A stretch of DNA of 64,000 nt. It comes from Strix aluco (lineage: Eukaryota > Chordata > Aves > Strigiformes > Strigidae). The position numbers were made by a program, and so were the translations under genes. This document shows, in pieces, positions 34,701 to 46,900 of the stretch. The stretch is taken from positions 17,829,171 through 17,893,170 of the forward strand of contig NC_133971.1 in assembly GCF_031877795.1 (NCBI RefSeq), given 5' to 3'. The notes under the pieces are model-generated. The model saw nothing but the letters and a program-made list of their open reading frames with translations. It was not told where the DNA came from and ran no database searches. Each line of letters begins with the position of its first letter. The stretch's first letter is position 1.

Positions 34701-37700
34701 TTAAATCTCTGTCTTCCGCAAATGGTTTTTATCATGAATGTGTTTTCCTCTCCCATCTTTTCCTTGCTGATATTCCAGCCTCCTGAAGACAAACAAGAGC
34801 AAGTGCTGGCAGGATGAGCAGTCCTATTTTGGCCTTGGGGTCTGATGGGTGCCAGCCTGCAAAAAGCCTTGCTTGCAGTGTCCAAACACTTGTGGCTGTC
34901 CTTGCCCAGCTGGAGCTCAGAAGCCGCCAGAGGCAGATTTCCCCTGTAAATTCGCCTAAATGGCAAACTTTCATTTCCTCCTCCCTTACGCTGTGCGCTG
35001 TGCGAGTGAGTGCGAGACATTAAAAGAGCCTTTGTTTGTTAAACCAGAAAGCATCCCCTGGCCTGATGGTGCTTGACGTTGTTTCTCAGTAGCAGCAACT
35101 GGGAGCAGAGAGCACAGCCTGCACCAGCAGGAAGGGGCTTGCTTGGTGGGACGGCAGCCGCCCGGTGCCTGAGAGCGGCTGTGCTGGCAGGGCCCCATGA
35201 AGGATGTGCTGCTTCCGCCCCACTGCTTCCTCCCACCAGGTTGGTCCCGCTACTGGCGGTGGGGAGCGAGAAAGGCAGGAAAATGGCATCCCTGGGCACA
35301 GATGCCTGGCATAATCCCATTTGCTGACCATGGTTAGGTGAACTATGCCCAGTGCAATGCCCTTTGCTGTTTTAAACACACAGAAGTGTAGCATCATCCT
35401 TACTGTGAGTGCCGGTCTCCTAATGGGGGTGACACTGGGGGACAGAGTGGTGGGCAGGGGGATGCAGGCATGGAGGTGGGTTCAGGCCAGGACTGTTCTG
35501 AGAGAGCACCCACCACCAATGACAGTGGTACCCAAATTCAGAGGAAACGATGCACTCTTTCCCCTTCCTGCCCCCACTGGCCTCACTGCTCAGGCATCTG
35601 CCCCCCTGCCTGTCCCGCTGGCATGGGGACAGCTGTGCCGGGCCCCTGAACCTGACCCCCACCAAGCCCCAGTCCCGGTCACGCCACTGGATGTTCCTTC
35701 CTGTCCCAGTTCCTCCCATTATTGCTTCTTCCTCTCGCTGCTGAGTGCCCTCTGAGCTCTCCCTGCAAGCCACTTTTCGACCCGAGAGGCTTTAGCCCTG
35801 GCCGTGCAGCCACAGGGCAGGCATCTGCAGGACCCAGCTTGCACTGTGGGGCGGAGAGGGTGTGGATCTGGGCAGACACGTCTGGGATGCAGCTGGGAAC
35901 CGTGGGAGTGCTGAGAGCATGGGCAGACTGATCCCAGTGCCTGGAGTCTGAGAAATGGCTGCCTTCTCCTTGTGTGAGAGGAGAACATGCAAACTTGTCC
36001 ATTTAATGTGTGCAAAACGCAGATTCCTTTGCATCTTGACTGTGATGCCGGTTTCTGCAAGGTTTTGTCTTGTGCCATGCAGGCAGTGAATCAGGCAGCA
36101 AAGCTTCCTCACTGCCTCTGGCAGTACACTGAGCACCTCTGCCTGTTTGGCTGGTCTCCTTCTTGCCATCTCCAGCCTGAGTGAGCACAGGTTTGTGGAG
36201 CAGCACAACCAAACTAAAGTAGCTTCTTCTAGCTAAATAACCAGCAAATGAGCCATGAGCCAGGAGCATTATTTCTGCTTTTTTAGTAGTACCTTGCTGG
36301 GATATGCACAAGGTTCATTGTGTCTTTTTAGAGCTCTAAAAATCACTTGCAACCCTTCTCAAGGGGCTCCGTACGTGCAGCGTGCCCACCATTGGCATGT
36401 CCATGCTGTTGTGTGCCATCCGATGGGCCTGGGGATTTCTTCAGCAAATGCAAAGAGGAGACAGTAGCTCCGAGACACATGTGCGACCATTGCTGGGAGC
36501 AGAACATGGCAGCAAGAGCTGCAGGCAGCTACTGCGCTCGTTAAGTTTTTGTAGCAGGCTGTTCGTCAGGGCTCGAGCACCTGGACGCAAATACTGCAAG
36601 AGGGCCAGCATGGATGTTAAAAGAGGGCATCCACAAAAAGGCTGTGGTCAGCGGTGCTGTGTTCAGCCCAGGACTCACCTACAGCTGTAAGGTAAGGGAG
36701 CCGGCATGGCAAGCAGAGAGGAGTCACACAGAGGCATGAGCTGGTGTCTTGCAAAGTAGGCCTCATCACCGCTACCAGTGCCTGGGGTTGTCGTTGCCCT
36801 CTCTCCCTGAGCTTGGCCTTGAGCAGCTCAGAGACTGCTGTCTTCTCCGTGCTGCCAGGGGGGCTTCTCAGTTTTACACACCAGCTTTGGCACAGATTAT
36901 TTTGGCAGTTTCAGAACCTGCCACTGTTGAAACCATGCGCAGGAATTGCCAACCTGCATGCAAATCTGGATGGGTTTTTTTTTTTTGCTGTTTTAATACA
37001 AGACTTCTAATAAATAATGGGGATGCCTGAAAAACACAGAAAGTATCTGTAAGAAGAAGAAAAAACAAGAAAGGGGGTGTTGTTCACTTTGCACGTGGTT
37101 AGCCTTGGTGTAAGTAATTAGGAGACCAAGACTATTTTTTAAGTGCGCAACTCACGCTGTGCGAGGTGGGTGGGAGCACAGAGGGCAACACTATTCTCTA
37201 GTCTGGTTTCATAGCTCATGTGCCAGTGGGAGCACAGCTCTTGGGTTGCCACGCAGATAGGAGGATTTTCAAGACTCATTTCATGTCAGCCACTTAGTTG
37301 GGGTCTGATACCAAGAGGCTACAGCGTTTGCTGAATGGTGTTGTGCAGTTGCTTTGGGTATGGCTGATCCAAGCTTCAACAGCTTCATGCACCTCTGGGA
37401 TTTTATTTGGCTCCAAACATTTCTTTTTAAAAAACAAAACAAAAAGCAAATGTGCGTAAAGGATGTGTGCTTAAAGAAATAGATTGCGTATGCTAACTTA
37501 CTTTGTGCTGTGCCGCTCTTCCAGTTGGTGCACTACGTGTGGAGTTTTCCCAGCCTGTGAACCTGGAAGAAGTGGCGAGAATCAACCCAGAGGTCAAAGC
37601 AGGAGGTCGTTTTGCTCCAAAGGACTGCATAGCACTTCAGAAAGTAGCAATAATCATACCGTTCAGGAACAGAGAGGAGCATCTGAAGTACTGGCTCTAT

Positions 37701-37882
37701 TACCTGCACCCAATTCTCCAAAGACAGCAACTAGATTATGGAGTATATGTTATCAACCAGGTAAGATGCTAATGACACAGGGCTTTATACCGCTCTCATA
37801 ATGGTGCCTGTGCTCCCTAAAACAGAGGAGTGGTTGCTTTATCCTGAACAGCAGTGGGCTGGGAGGCAGGGATAAGGTTGCT

Positions 37883-37918
<36 letters not shown>

Positions 37919-40900
37919 TGTAGCACCAAAAAAAAGTGAAAATGAACATGAGCAATTTTGCTTTGATGATTTTGATGGAAAACCTAAGGGTCCCCTCTTG
38001 TGGACAAGCACAATTCACTCTAAAGAGCTTCTGCTTAAAGAAATCACTTGGTGAGGAGGGAAGAAATCCCTAATAGGACAACCCAATCTAATATCTCTTT
38101 CCAAATGTTCCTTTTTCCCCAATGGCTGCAGGAATTGTATATGGAGATCTTTAAGGTTACAAGGTAGTGTTAATGGCTAACCTGGCATTGAGTGTGCCAT
38201 GAAGCCACAGGATTTCACTTATTTCTCAAGCAACTTCTGTTCATGTTAGTAATAGTGCACAAAGTGTCAGGACAGAGAAAGCAAAGCTGTGGCAGTGGAG
38301 CAGGTGAGTTACTCTCTTAAGGTGAATAGAACAGAAAAGAAACAAGTAGTGATGGGGGGGGGTGTGGGTTTTTTTTTTTTTCTTAATACCCAATGGCCTT
38401 AGATCTGTCTTTTAAAAAAAAAAAAAAAGGCATGTTTCATTCCAAACAAGCTGTCTTAATAACATAATGGTGGTTAAATAAGTGAGTGTTGTTCACACTT
38501 GGAAAAGCTTAAAATGTGTAGGCATCTGCATGGGCTGCAGCGTGAAAGGGCAGATGCAGTTCTGAGAGACCCAGCAGAGACCAGCAGCTAGACAATCTCA
38601 CAGTGCAGTTTCTCTCTTGAATATACATTTATATCCTGTTTTCTCAGCTCTGTGAAAACTGAGATTAAATAACATGCTGCTTTAAATGTACCACCTTAAA
38701 TTTGCAGATCAGCTGATGTGTTTGGGCATATCAAACACCATGAATATTTAAAACGGTCTCCCAAGAGATAAATTTCTTCACAGAATTGAAAGTAAGGGGA
38801 GACCTTTTTCTAGAGAGAAAATCAGTACTCTGTTACTACTATTTCTCTTGCTTTGCTCATTTCCAGGGTGCCAGCGATCTCAGCAAAAGTGATTTGTGGC
38901 AAATTAGCAGTAGCTCCCCAGCACAACAGCCAAGATGCTCTGGTGTCTGCGGCCAACTGTGCTCGTGGCCTGGTGGCCATGTTGCTGAGGGCACAAGGCG
39001 TTTCCGCAGCATGCGGACTGGCAGCCTGTGCCCTAAAATTAAGCCCTGTAAGGATACCCTTCCTGTGTAATGCTAAGAACAGCTGGTGCCTCTGCAGTCC
39101 AGCAACGTGGGGCTAGCCCTAGCCCTTTGTCCTTCAGACTGCATTTCCCTGCATGTGCGGCATTTGCCTGTGCAAGTTACTGGTGCCACAAGTTTGCTTG
39201 AGCCATGGTCCCCACTGGTCACTGGGATGCAGGTGGGTGAAGGTAGGAGGGCAGCATGCCTCCCTTTTCTGAGTGCAGCTTGGAAGCAAGGGTGCAATGT
39301 GGCTTCCAGCAGTGGTCCTGCGGCAGGAGCTGCTGCTTTCCTGGCCAGGCATAGCTCACCGGTTGGCTCTGCAGAGGACCAGGGAAAGCTGCCTGCCCAT
39401 GTTCTGGGGGCACCGCTCATGGGTGAGTGGCTGTCTCCATTGTAAAGAGCTGGCAGTGCTGATATTTCCCCATCAGTGATGTTCAAGGGTAAGGAAAGCG
39501 AGGGGCCCCGTCACATGGAGCTGCACCAGCATTCATAAAGGCGGGCAGTGTCCGAAGCCTGGTTGGAGTTCCTGCTGCTGCTGCAATGGTGCATGCTGGC
39601 TTGCATTGCCCTGCGTTGCTGGCTCCTCCTCTTTTCTGGTTCTGTCCTCCAGCGCTAGGGGTGTGGGGCTGGCTATCTGTGTGCTCTGAAGTTAACCCTC
39701 GCAAAAATTATTGAAGCAGGTGGTTTTTTTCAGATGCATCTCTTGAGCAAAGTTGGAGCAGGAGTGACATGCAGTACACAGGGTATATATGTCCTGGACA
39801 CATCCAGCAGTCAAATGTAGGTTAGCAAGTAAAACTACTTGACTTGTAAAATAAACATACTCCTTCTGCGTGACTCTAACAAGCTGTGTCTGGAAGACAC
39901 AGAGTGGTCAATGGTAGTAAACCCACTGGATGCATCTCTCAAGGGTGAGTGGGAACACTGAGTAGAGAGAGTTGCAGAAAATGTATTAATTCTGCCAGAA
40001 GTACAGTAAGAATACGGTCTTATTTCTTTGCTGTCTTGACAATTGCTTTTCTCTTTTTCTTGTCTGTCCTTCCCTTTGCATCTGCCCTCTTCTTTATTTT
40101 ATTTTTCCTTCTAGTGGGGAAATATTACCTTTACTTGTTAATCCTGTCTATATCAAAGCAATCACTGAAGCAAGGAGAATTACTGTGTGATCTGGTTCTT
40201 ACACGCTGCCTACGTGCTCTTCTGTGCTCTGCATCTCATAGAAAGAAAGAGGAGCGCTGAGCCCTGCTACTGCTGCACTGGTAATGTCAAACTTCTTCCT
40301 TTCAGCGCAATGTGTTTCCGTCACGAGTCCGTTGTGTCTCCACCATGCTGCTCTTGCATGCCTGAATGCCTCAGTAGGACTTGGCTGAAGTCAGGGGGAT
40401 GATGTTTGTAAAATGTCTGGTGTGTAACAGGAGCCAGTGGAAAATAGGCATTATGCTTCACCTTCCACACTCCACCCACAGCGAAACCCAAACCTCACAT
40501 GTGGAGTAGCAGTTGTAGGATCTTTCAGATAAATCTGAGATGAGGCCACGTGGCTGGGCACATTGTAGCTCCCATTCAATGCTGTGCAAGCTTGACTTCA
40601 GCAAATGAGAAGGCAGCGGTGGATTTGTGGCGTCTCCCTCAGCCCCATTTGCTCCCGCTGTTACCCACATGCTCCCTGGCTTCTTCAGCCATTGCTGTCT
40701 GGACATTCAAGTCTAGAAATCAGTTTTCTCACTGCAGTTCAGCCTGTGCGAATGCCTATGCAGCCAGACTGACTGATGTTTGGGAAAGGGGAGGCTTAGC
40801 AAATTCCCTGAAAACCGTGCAACTGTTCTACCATTTTCCACTGGCCCTTGGTGTAACCTGCAGTGTCCTCAGTAGGCAGTTTTCTGGAGAGTGTGTGTGT

Positions 40901-43900
40901 GTGTGTGTGAGAAAGTGCAGAGTGGTTGGGGCATTGCACTTATTCATGTTATTTTGCAGAGGGTATCAGTACCCTCAGGTATGTGGGTAAAGGAGGGAAT
41001 TGTGCTTGGCTCCTGCTTAACCTTGCAGTGATGGAGGAGGCAAGTTTCCCCTGTGGCTGCTCTCTCCTGCTACCCAATGTAATGGTGCTGAGGCCTCAAA
41101 ACCCCCTCTGACAGAGAAACAGTAGAGTGTCTCCTGGTGTCTCTGTTAGGCTCTGGAAATCTGTTTCTACCTGCTCAAGTCAACTGGAGCATGGACTTTC
41201 ACATAGAAGTTGTGTGTGTGGTTCAGGCTGTCTTGGGGGATCCTTGACTTCACTAGCAACCTCCCATTGGAGGTGATGGTTCCTTCCTAGCTGACCAGAA
41301 ACACATATTCTCACCATTACCTCCCTGAGACCCAGTGAGTTTAGGATCCAGGTGACAGAGATGTAGCCATGGGTGTGCTGTCTGCAGAAAGAATCACAGT
41401 ACTGCTTCCTACATGAAAGTAGGAGGCAGGACAAAATTGGGACAGATGGCTTCTTGCTGGTTTGCAAGCCCTTTAGCTTGAGTGACAGTTCCAAAAACCT
41501 CCATTTTGTCTGTCTGTTACTAAAAAAAGGTAGCATCCCTTGGTAGGTCTGGCTAAACAAACCAGATTCAGCAAAGGTAAGGGATGGGAAGTAAAAAAGC
41601 CTGGATGTTCTCTTGCTCGGACTGATCATCTCCACGTATGAGAAGGAGTCCGTGCCAGACCCTGCAGGTCTGAGGCAGCAGGTTGTCCCCCTTCAGCCAG
41701 TAGTCTGTCACGGACCAGGGAATGGGGATGGACTTGGATGTGCTGGGAGAGACAGGCTGAGTAAAATCAGCAGGCAGAAACAGGTGCTGGTCACCAGCAC
41801 TGAACTCCAACATGGGCTAAGTTTCAGGATGAGAACACAGTGGGGGAAAAATTGTCAGGAAAGAAAAAAATAGCAAAAATGTGCTTGGACTACATCTTTT
41901 CTTGTTGAAAGCCTAGGAAATAAGCGTGGAGGCTTTGTCTTGAGCTTGGCTGCATTGTCAAAGCAGCAGTCCCCTGTGCACTGCCTAGCTCTTCAGGATG
42001 ATGCTCCTCTGTCCAAGCAAGTCCAAACTGATCCATTTCCTTCTAACAAGTAACAGGGAGCCTCCATGGGATGAGGAGCTGCCAAGGAGAGGCAAGGGCT
42101 GGAGGTTTCTTCAATTCTACTTTACCTGCTCTCTCTTGGGTCGCCTGTAGTACTATGCCCTGTGCTGACCTGGAAGGGACAGCAGCACAGAAGGGAGATT
42201 TCCCAACTCTACTTTTTTTTTTTCTTTCTTTCTTTCAAAAAGTTGGGGATCAGTCAAAGATGGAAGCCTGCAGCATGTTTCTGAGTTTTGAGAGATTTGA
42301 ATTTCGGGTACTGCAAGCATGCCAGTGCTTTCACATTGCCTCAGGTAAAGAAACAGCTTTCTGCAAAAAGCAAAACCTCTTGTCAGTCTTTTTTTGCTCC
42401 AGTATACACTGTAAAGCTCTGCATACCTCCTGGGACAGAAAACCAGCCTCTTGCCCTCAAAGGAGACATAATTTGATAACAACGTGGCAAGGTTTGCTGC
42501 ATGAGCTACCTGCTCACTGTAAAGTTACTAAAAATGGCTTGGAGAGGGTGTTTTGTTCTATTTTTTTGGTTGTGATTTTCCCCCCACCCCAAGCCTTTTG
42601 GATCCCACAGTGTGAAGGTGTGTGGCCATTTGGGAGGAGAGCAGCAATGCCCATGTGAAGTGTTTGCCATGTGTCAGTTCCCTCTCCATGCATGGGGCCC
42701 CAGCGTGGGCTCTGATGGGTTCTGGTGGGTGAGGCAGCAGAATGGGTCCTGCACGCTCTTGGTCTGATCATGGCACTGTACTTCAGGGTTTTTCAGGGAG
42801 AGTTTTAAAAACACAGCTCCTTGTAGCATTGTTAATCCCTAAGTGTCACGCAGAGGAGTTAGAGGCTACCTGTGGTGTTGATTAATTATGGCTGAGACTC
42901 CGCTGGTAACAAAATCAGTGTGGAGTGCCCATTGCCTTTAAATTTCATTATGAAAAGAGCAGCCAAAGGGTGTGAAATGAGGACATTCTTCTAGACTGGA
43001 CCCAGCAGGTGCTTTGAGGTGTGAGCATATTGCACCAGCACTGGAAAAAGTCCCCCTTGGGACTATGGAGCCAGGCCTGGGTTTGGTGCCATGGGACCTG
43101 AGGAGTATTTGGCAGCAGGGGCTGGGCAGCCCCATTTGCTGGGGGAAGAAAACCCTCTGATCCCACAGCCTCAGCTGCTCCCTCTCCCTAGCCTCTTTGT
43201 TTGACTTGCCTTCATTTTCTGCACTCAAGTTTTCACTCCTCTTGCTTATCCATGATGGTGATCATCTTCCCACCACCTTAGTTATTGCGTGAACCCTTTT
43301 GTTTCGGGTGAGGATGCTGAGAATTTGCTCAGATCCTCCTCCACTAAAGCTCACTCCTCCCTGTGAAGTCATTTATGCCGGAGGCAGGTGATGAATGCCT
43401 TTGAAAACCTTGGTTTGACACTTGCATGTTAGAACCTTCATTTGAAAGGTATTTGTGGCTGTTTCAAGAACTTGCATTGGCTCTCCAGCTGCAGGTCCAT
43501 TAACCAGTCTGGATTAAACAGTTTCCAAACTGATCATTTATTAACCAGGCAGAGCCATTTGGGAGGAGGTGATGTTTTAAGCTGCTGCTCCTTGGGCACA
43601 ATATTTTATCCATCCTTGATTCGCCTTCCACGTGGGGTGTGAATACCACAGGGTGGGGGGATGGCTTGCACGGTGTGGGAGTCCTTTGGCTTGACATTAC
43701 TCAGAGGGTGTGGAGGGGGAAAGGTGGGATGTAGCAGAAGAGAAAGTATTTGGCAGTCTTGGTTTCCAGGCTAGCAAAAAACTTGAGCCTCCTTCAACAA
43801 TGCCCTGTGAGTTCCCTTCTGCCTGCTCTGTTCCCCTGCACAGGGTTTGGGTTTGAAGCTGCTGCTGCAAAGTTGGGTCCTGGATTGAAAATCCTTCTCT

Positions 43901-46900
43901 CAAGCCACCAGTATTCTTGGGTTTGTGGGTATGATCCTATTCTTCTTTGAAAGTACTCAAGCAATTTGCAAGCCTGTACTTGTGCTCAAAGCCACATGTG
44001 CTTTTGAAATGTTTCTACCTGAGAGAGGCCGAACTGATTCTCCTGGGGTATGTTGTTGTGCAGGGAGGAGAGCAAAGATTTTCCTGCCCAGTTCTCTGCA
44101 GGTCATTTCATTAACTGCACTTGGCCTGGGATAAACATGCCCTGCTGCCATGTCAGCTCTTTTCAGGTCCTTCCCATCACAGTGACAGTCCTCCTGATTT
44201 ATTTTTTCCCAGCGAGTCCCCTGGGATGGATGGTGGGTCATGCCATTCTCTGGCTGGCAGAGGAGCAGCAAAGAAGGGGCTGTGTGCTGCAGCAGATGGT
44301 GGCCTCCAGGACGGGAGCCATAGCCCTTGCAGGAAGCAGCTCGCACTGGGCTGCCATCCATAACCAAGACTGTGTGTGACAGCCACGTGCCGAAGCAGCA
44401 GCACCCTTGCCATGGCCTGGGGAGCATTCTGCTCCCGTGCATGCACGACTGCCCAGGGCTTGGCACGGGAGCAGGAGCAAGCAGCAGACCTTAGCTCCTG
44501 GTGCCACTCCATGCCTTGCAAATCGGGTCTGGCACGTGCTCACGTGTGCTGCTCAGCAGAGGCCACACCACAGTCCTGCAGCCATGTTGTGGCAGAGCTT
44601 AGGAAGAGGGTGCTGTAATCCTGACCACAGAAAGGTTGTGGTCTGTGGTCCTTGTCCTGGCTGTAAGCTAAAGCACCACCAATGTTTCTCTCTGTAGCAA
44701 GGGTTCCTTCTTCCAGAGGAGCTCAGCTTTCTTTGCTTTTCTCAGCTACTCCAGGAAGCCCCAGCTGCTTGTCCTGGCAGTCTGTTAACTTTATCACAAA
44801 ATTAAATCCCACCATGCCTGTGTGACAGGGGGACTGCTCACCATCAAACCTGCCCTCTTGGAGCCTCCCACCAAGAGAGGGGAGCTGAGCCAGGTCCAGC
44901 TTTTTCTAAGCCGTTTCGGCTGCCCCTGTGGTTTGCAGCTGGCTCAGATGCCATTGTCCTGTGGGAGGCAGTCTGGGTGGGGAGCTCATTGCAGATGTCC
45001 CATGGGTGCTGCATGGGTAGTGCTTGGGCGTAAGCTCAGTCCATCACAGACACAGCAGCCCAGTGCAGCAACACCGGCATCTGGCAACAGGTAAGAAGCT
45101 GCTGATGTCAACTGTTAAATTTAAGTCACTTAACTGTTTTTATTTGTTTTTAAATTAGGATGGAGAAGAAGAATTTAACCGTGCTAAACTGCTGAATATA
45201 GGATTCGCAGAGGCCTTGAAAGAGTATGACTATGATTGCTTTGTGTTTAGTGACGTAGACCTCATCCCAATGGATGACAGGAACACCTACAAATGTTACA
45301 GCCAGCCACGGCACCTCTCTGTATCCATGGATAAATTTGGATTTCGGTGAGACGCCTTTTGGAGGGGCATTTTGTTCCTAATATTGCCGTTAGCCTAGCA
45401 GGCCAGGCACAGCGTTAGACATCCCCACCCACCATTGAAAGCATGGGAAAATGTCTCTGGCAAAAGCCTGTTTTGGCGTGTGCATCCCTGCAGGGAGCGG
45501 GTGGCTGCAAGCAGAATCGGCTGGAGGGGAGGAAGGGGGAGAAACGCAGATGAGCAGTTTATTAAAATTCACAGCTTCTGGAAAGTGAAACGTAGGGCGA
45601 GGAAAAACTAAGAGCCCGTCATTTTGCAGATGCCCATGTATCCCTTCTTGTGTTTCAGGCTGGAAGACAGCTAGTGTTTCCACCCAGTCTGAAAAGTGAG
45701 ACACTCACACAGTGAGAATTATGTGCAGCTTTAAAAAGACCGCATCAGACACTATTTTAAGAGCAAAATGAAATATTTTTGGCTGTTCAGTTTTGGGCCA
45801 CTGAGGGACCCCTGCACTGGTATCTGAGAGCAACACAAACCTAAATGCCTTTCAGCATGCATCTGGGTTCAGTAAGCTGCTGTAAACAAAAATGTGTCTT
45901 GCTTTTCCTTTTTTTTAATTTTTTCTTTTCTGTCCTAAATCCCCAAGGGGGAGCTTAAAAGCTCATCTATAAAGTGAAAACCAGTCATGACCCCATGGTG
46001 GCCAGTAGTTCTAAAGATACAGTAGTGATGTTGGTGGCAGGACCCCTGGATGTCTCCAGTCCAGACCCAAGCTCTGCTCGGAGCAGGACTGTCACTGGCA
46101 CTGCAGCAGCTGCAGTTTTTTCTTGCAGCTAGGTGAAGCTTGGAGCAGAAATGCAGACCCAAGGGGTTTCTTCTGCTTGTGGAAGCAGAGACAAGGTCTG
46201 CTGTAGGTCCTGGTGATCCCTGCATGGGCCCTTTCCTTGTGCTGTGGGTCTGAATTTTGTCTGTCTCCGATCCCCTGGTGAGTTATTCCCTGTTTCAAGT
46301 GGGAGCTGGTTGTCTTTGTGCATGCAAGGTCATGCTGCTGGCTCAGTTTTGGGCTGTGAGCTTTCCTTTGGGGCACTGGGAGCATGGAGGCGAGCAGTGG
46401 AGCTGCAGAAAGGGAAGGCTCTGACGCACCTCCGATGCCTTGCTGAGCTCTTGCTGCTCCCAGGGCATGTATGTCACACACCTGTCCTTTGGCAAGATGA
46501 TGTGCATCTCACCAGCCTGTCTTTTGAGGACAGCGTACATCTTGGTGAAAGGCTGCAGCTGTTGCTAGTTGCAAAATAACTTCCCAGCTGCATTTGAGAC
46601 TGAGCCCACCAACTCCCCCTGCCTCGGCTGAGTCCAGGGCACCAAAACACGTCCTGCTCCCTGTTGCAGGGAGGTACCTTGCAGTGGGTGCTGGCTTGCC
46701 GTGGGCTGAGTAAAGGGCAGTGGCAGGCCTTTGTTGGGTGGGCAGGCTGCTCCTTGGCTAGTACCTCTCCTCCTCCAATGTCCTTTTCTCCCTCCTTCCA
46801 GGTTGCCTTACAATCAGTATTTCGGAGGCGTGTCTGCCTTGAGCAAAGAGCAGTTCACAAAGATCAACGGGTTCCCAAACAATTACTGGGGTTGGGGTGG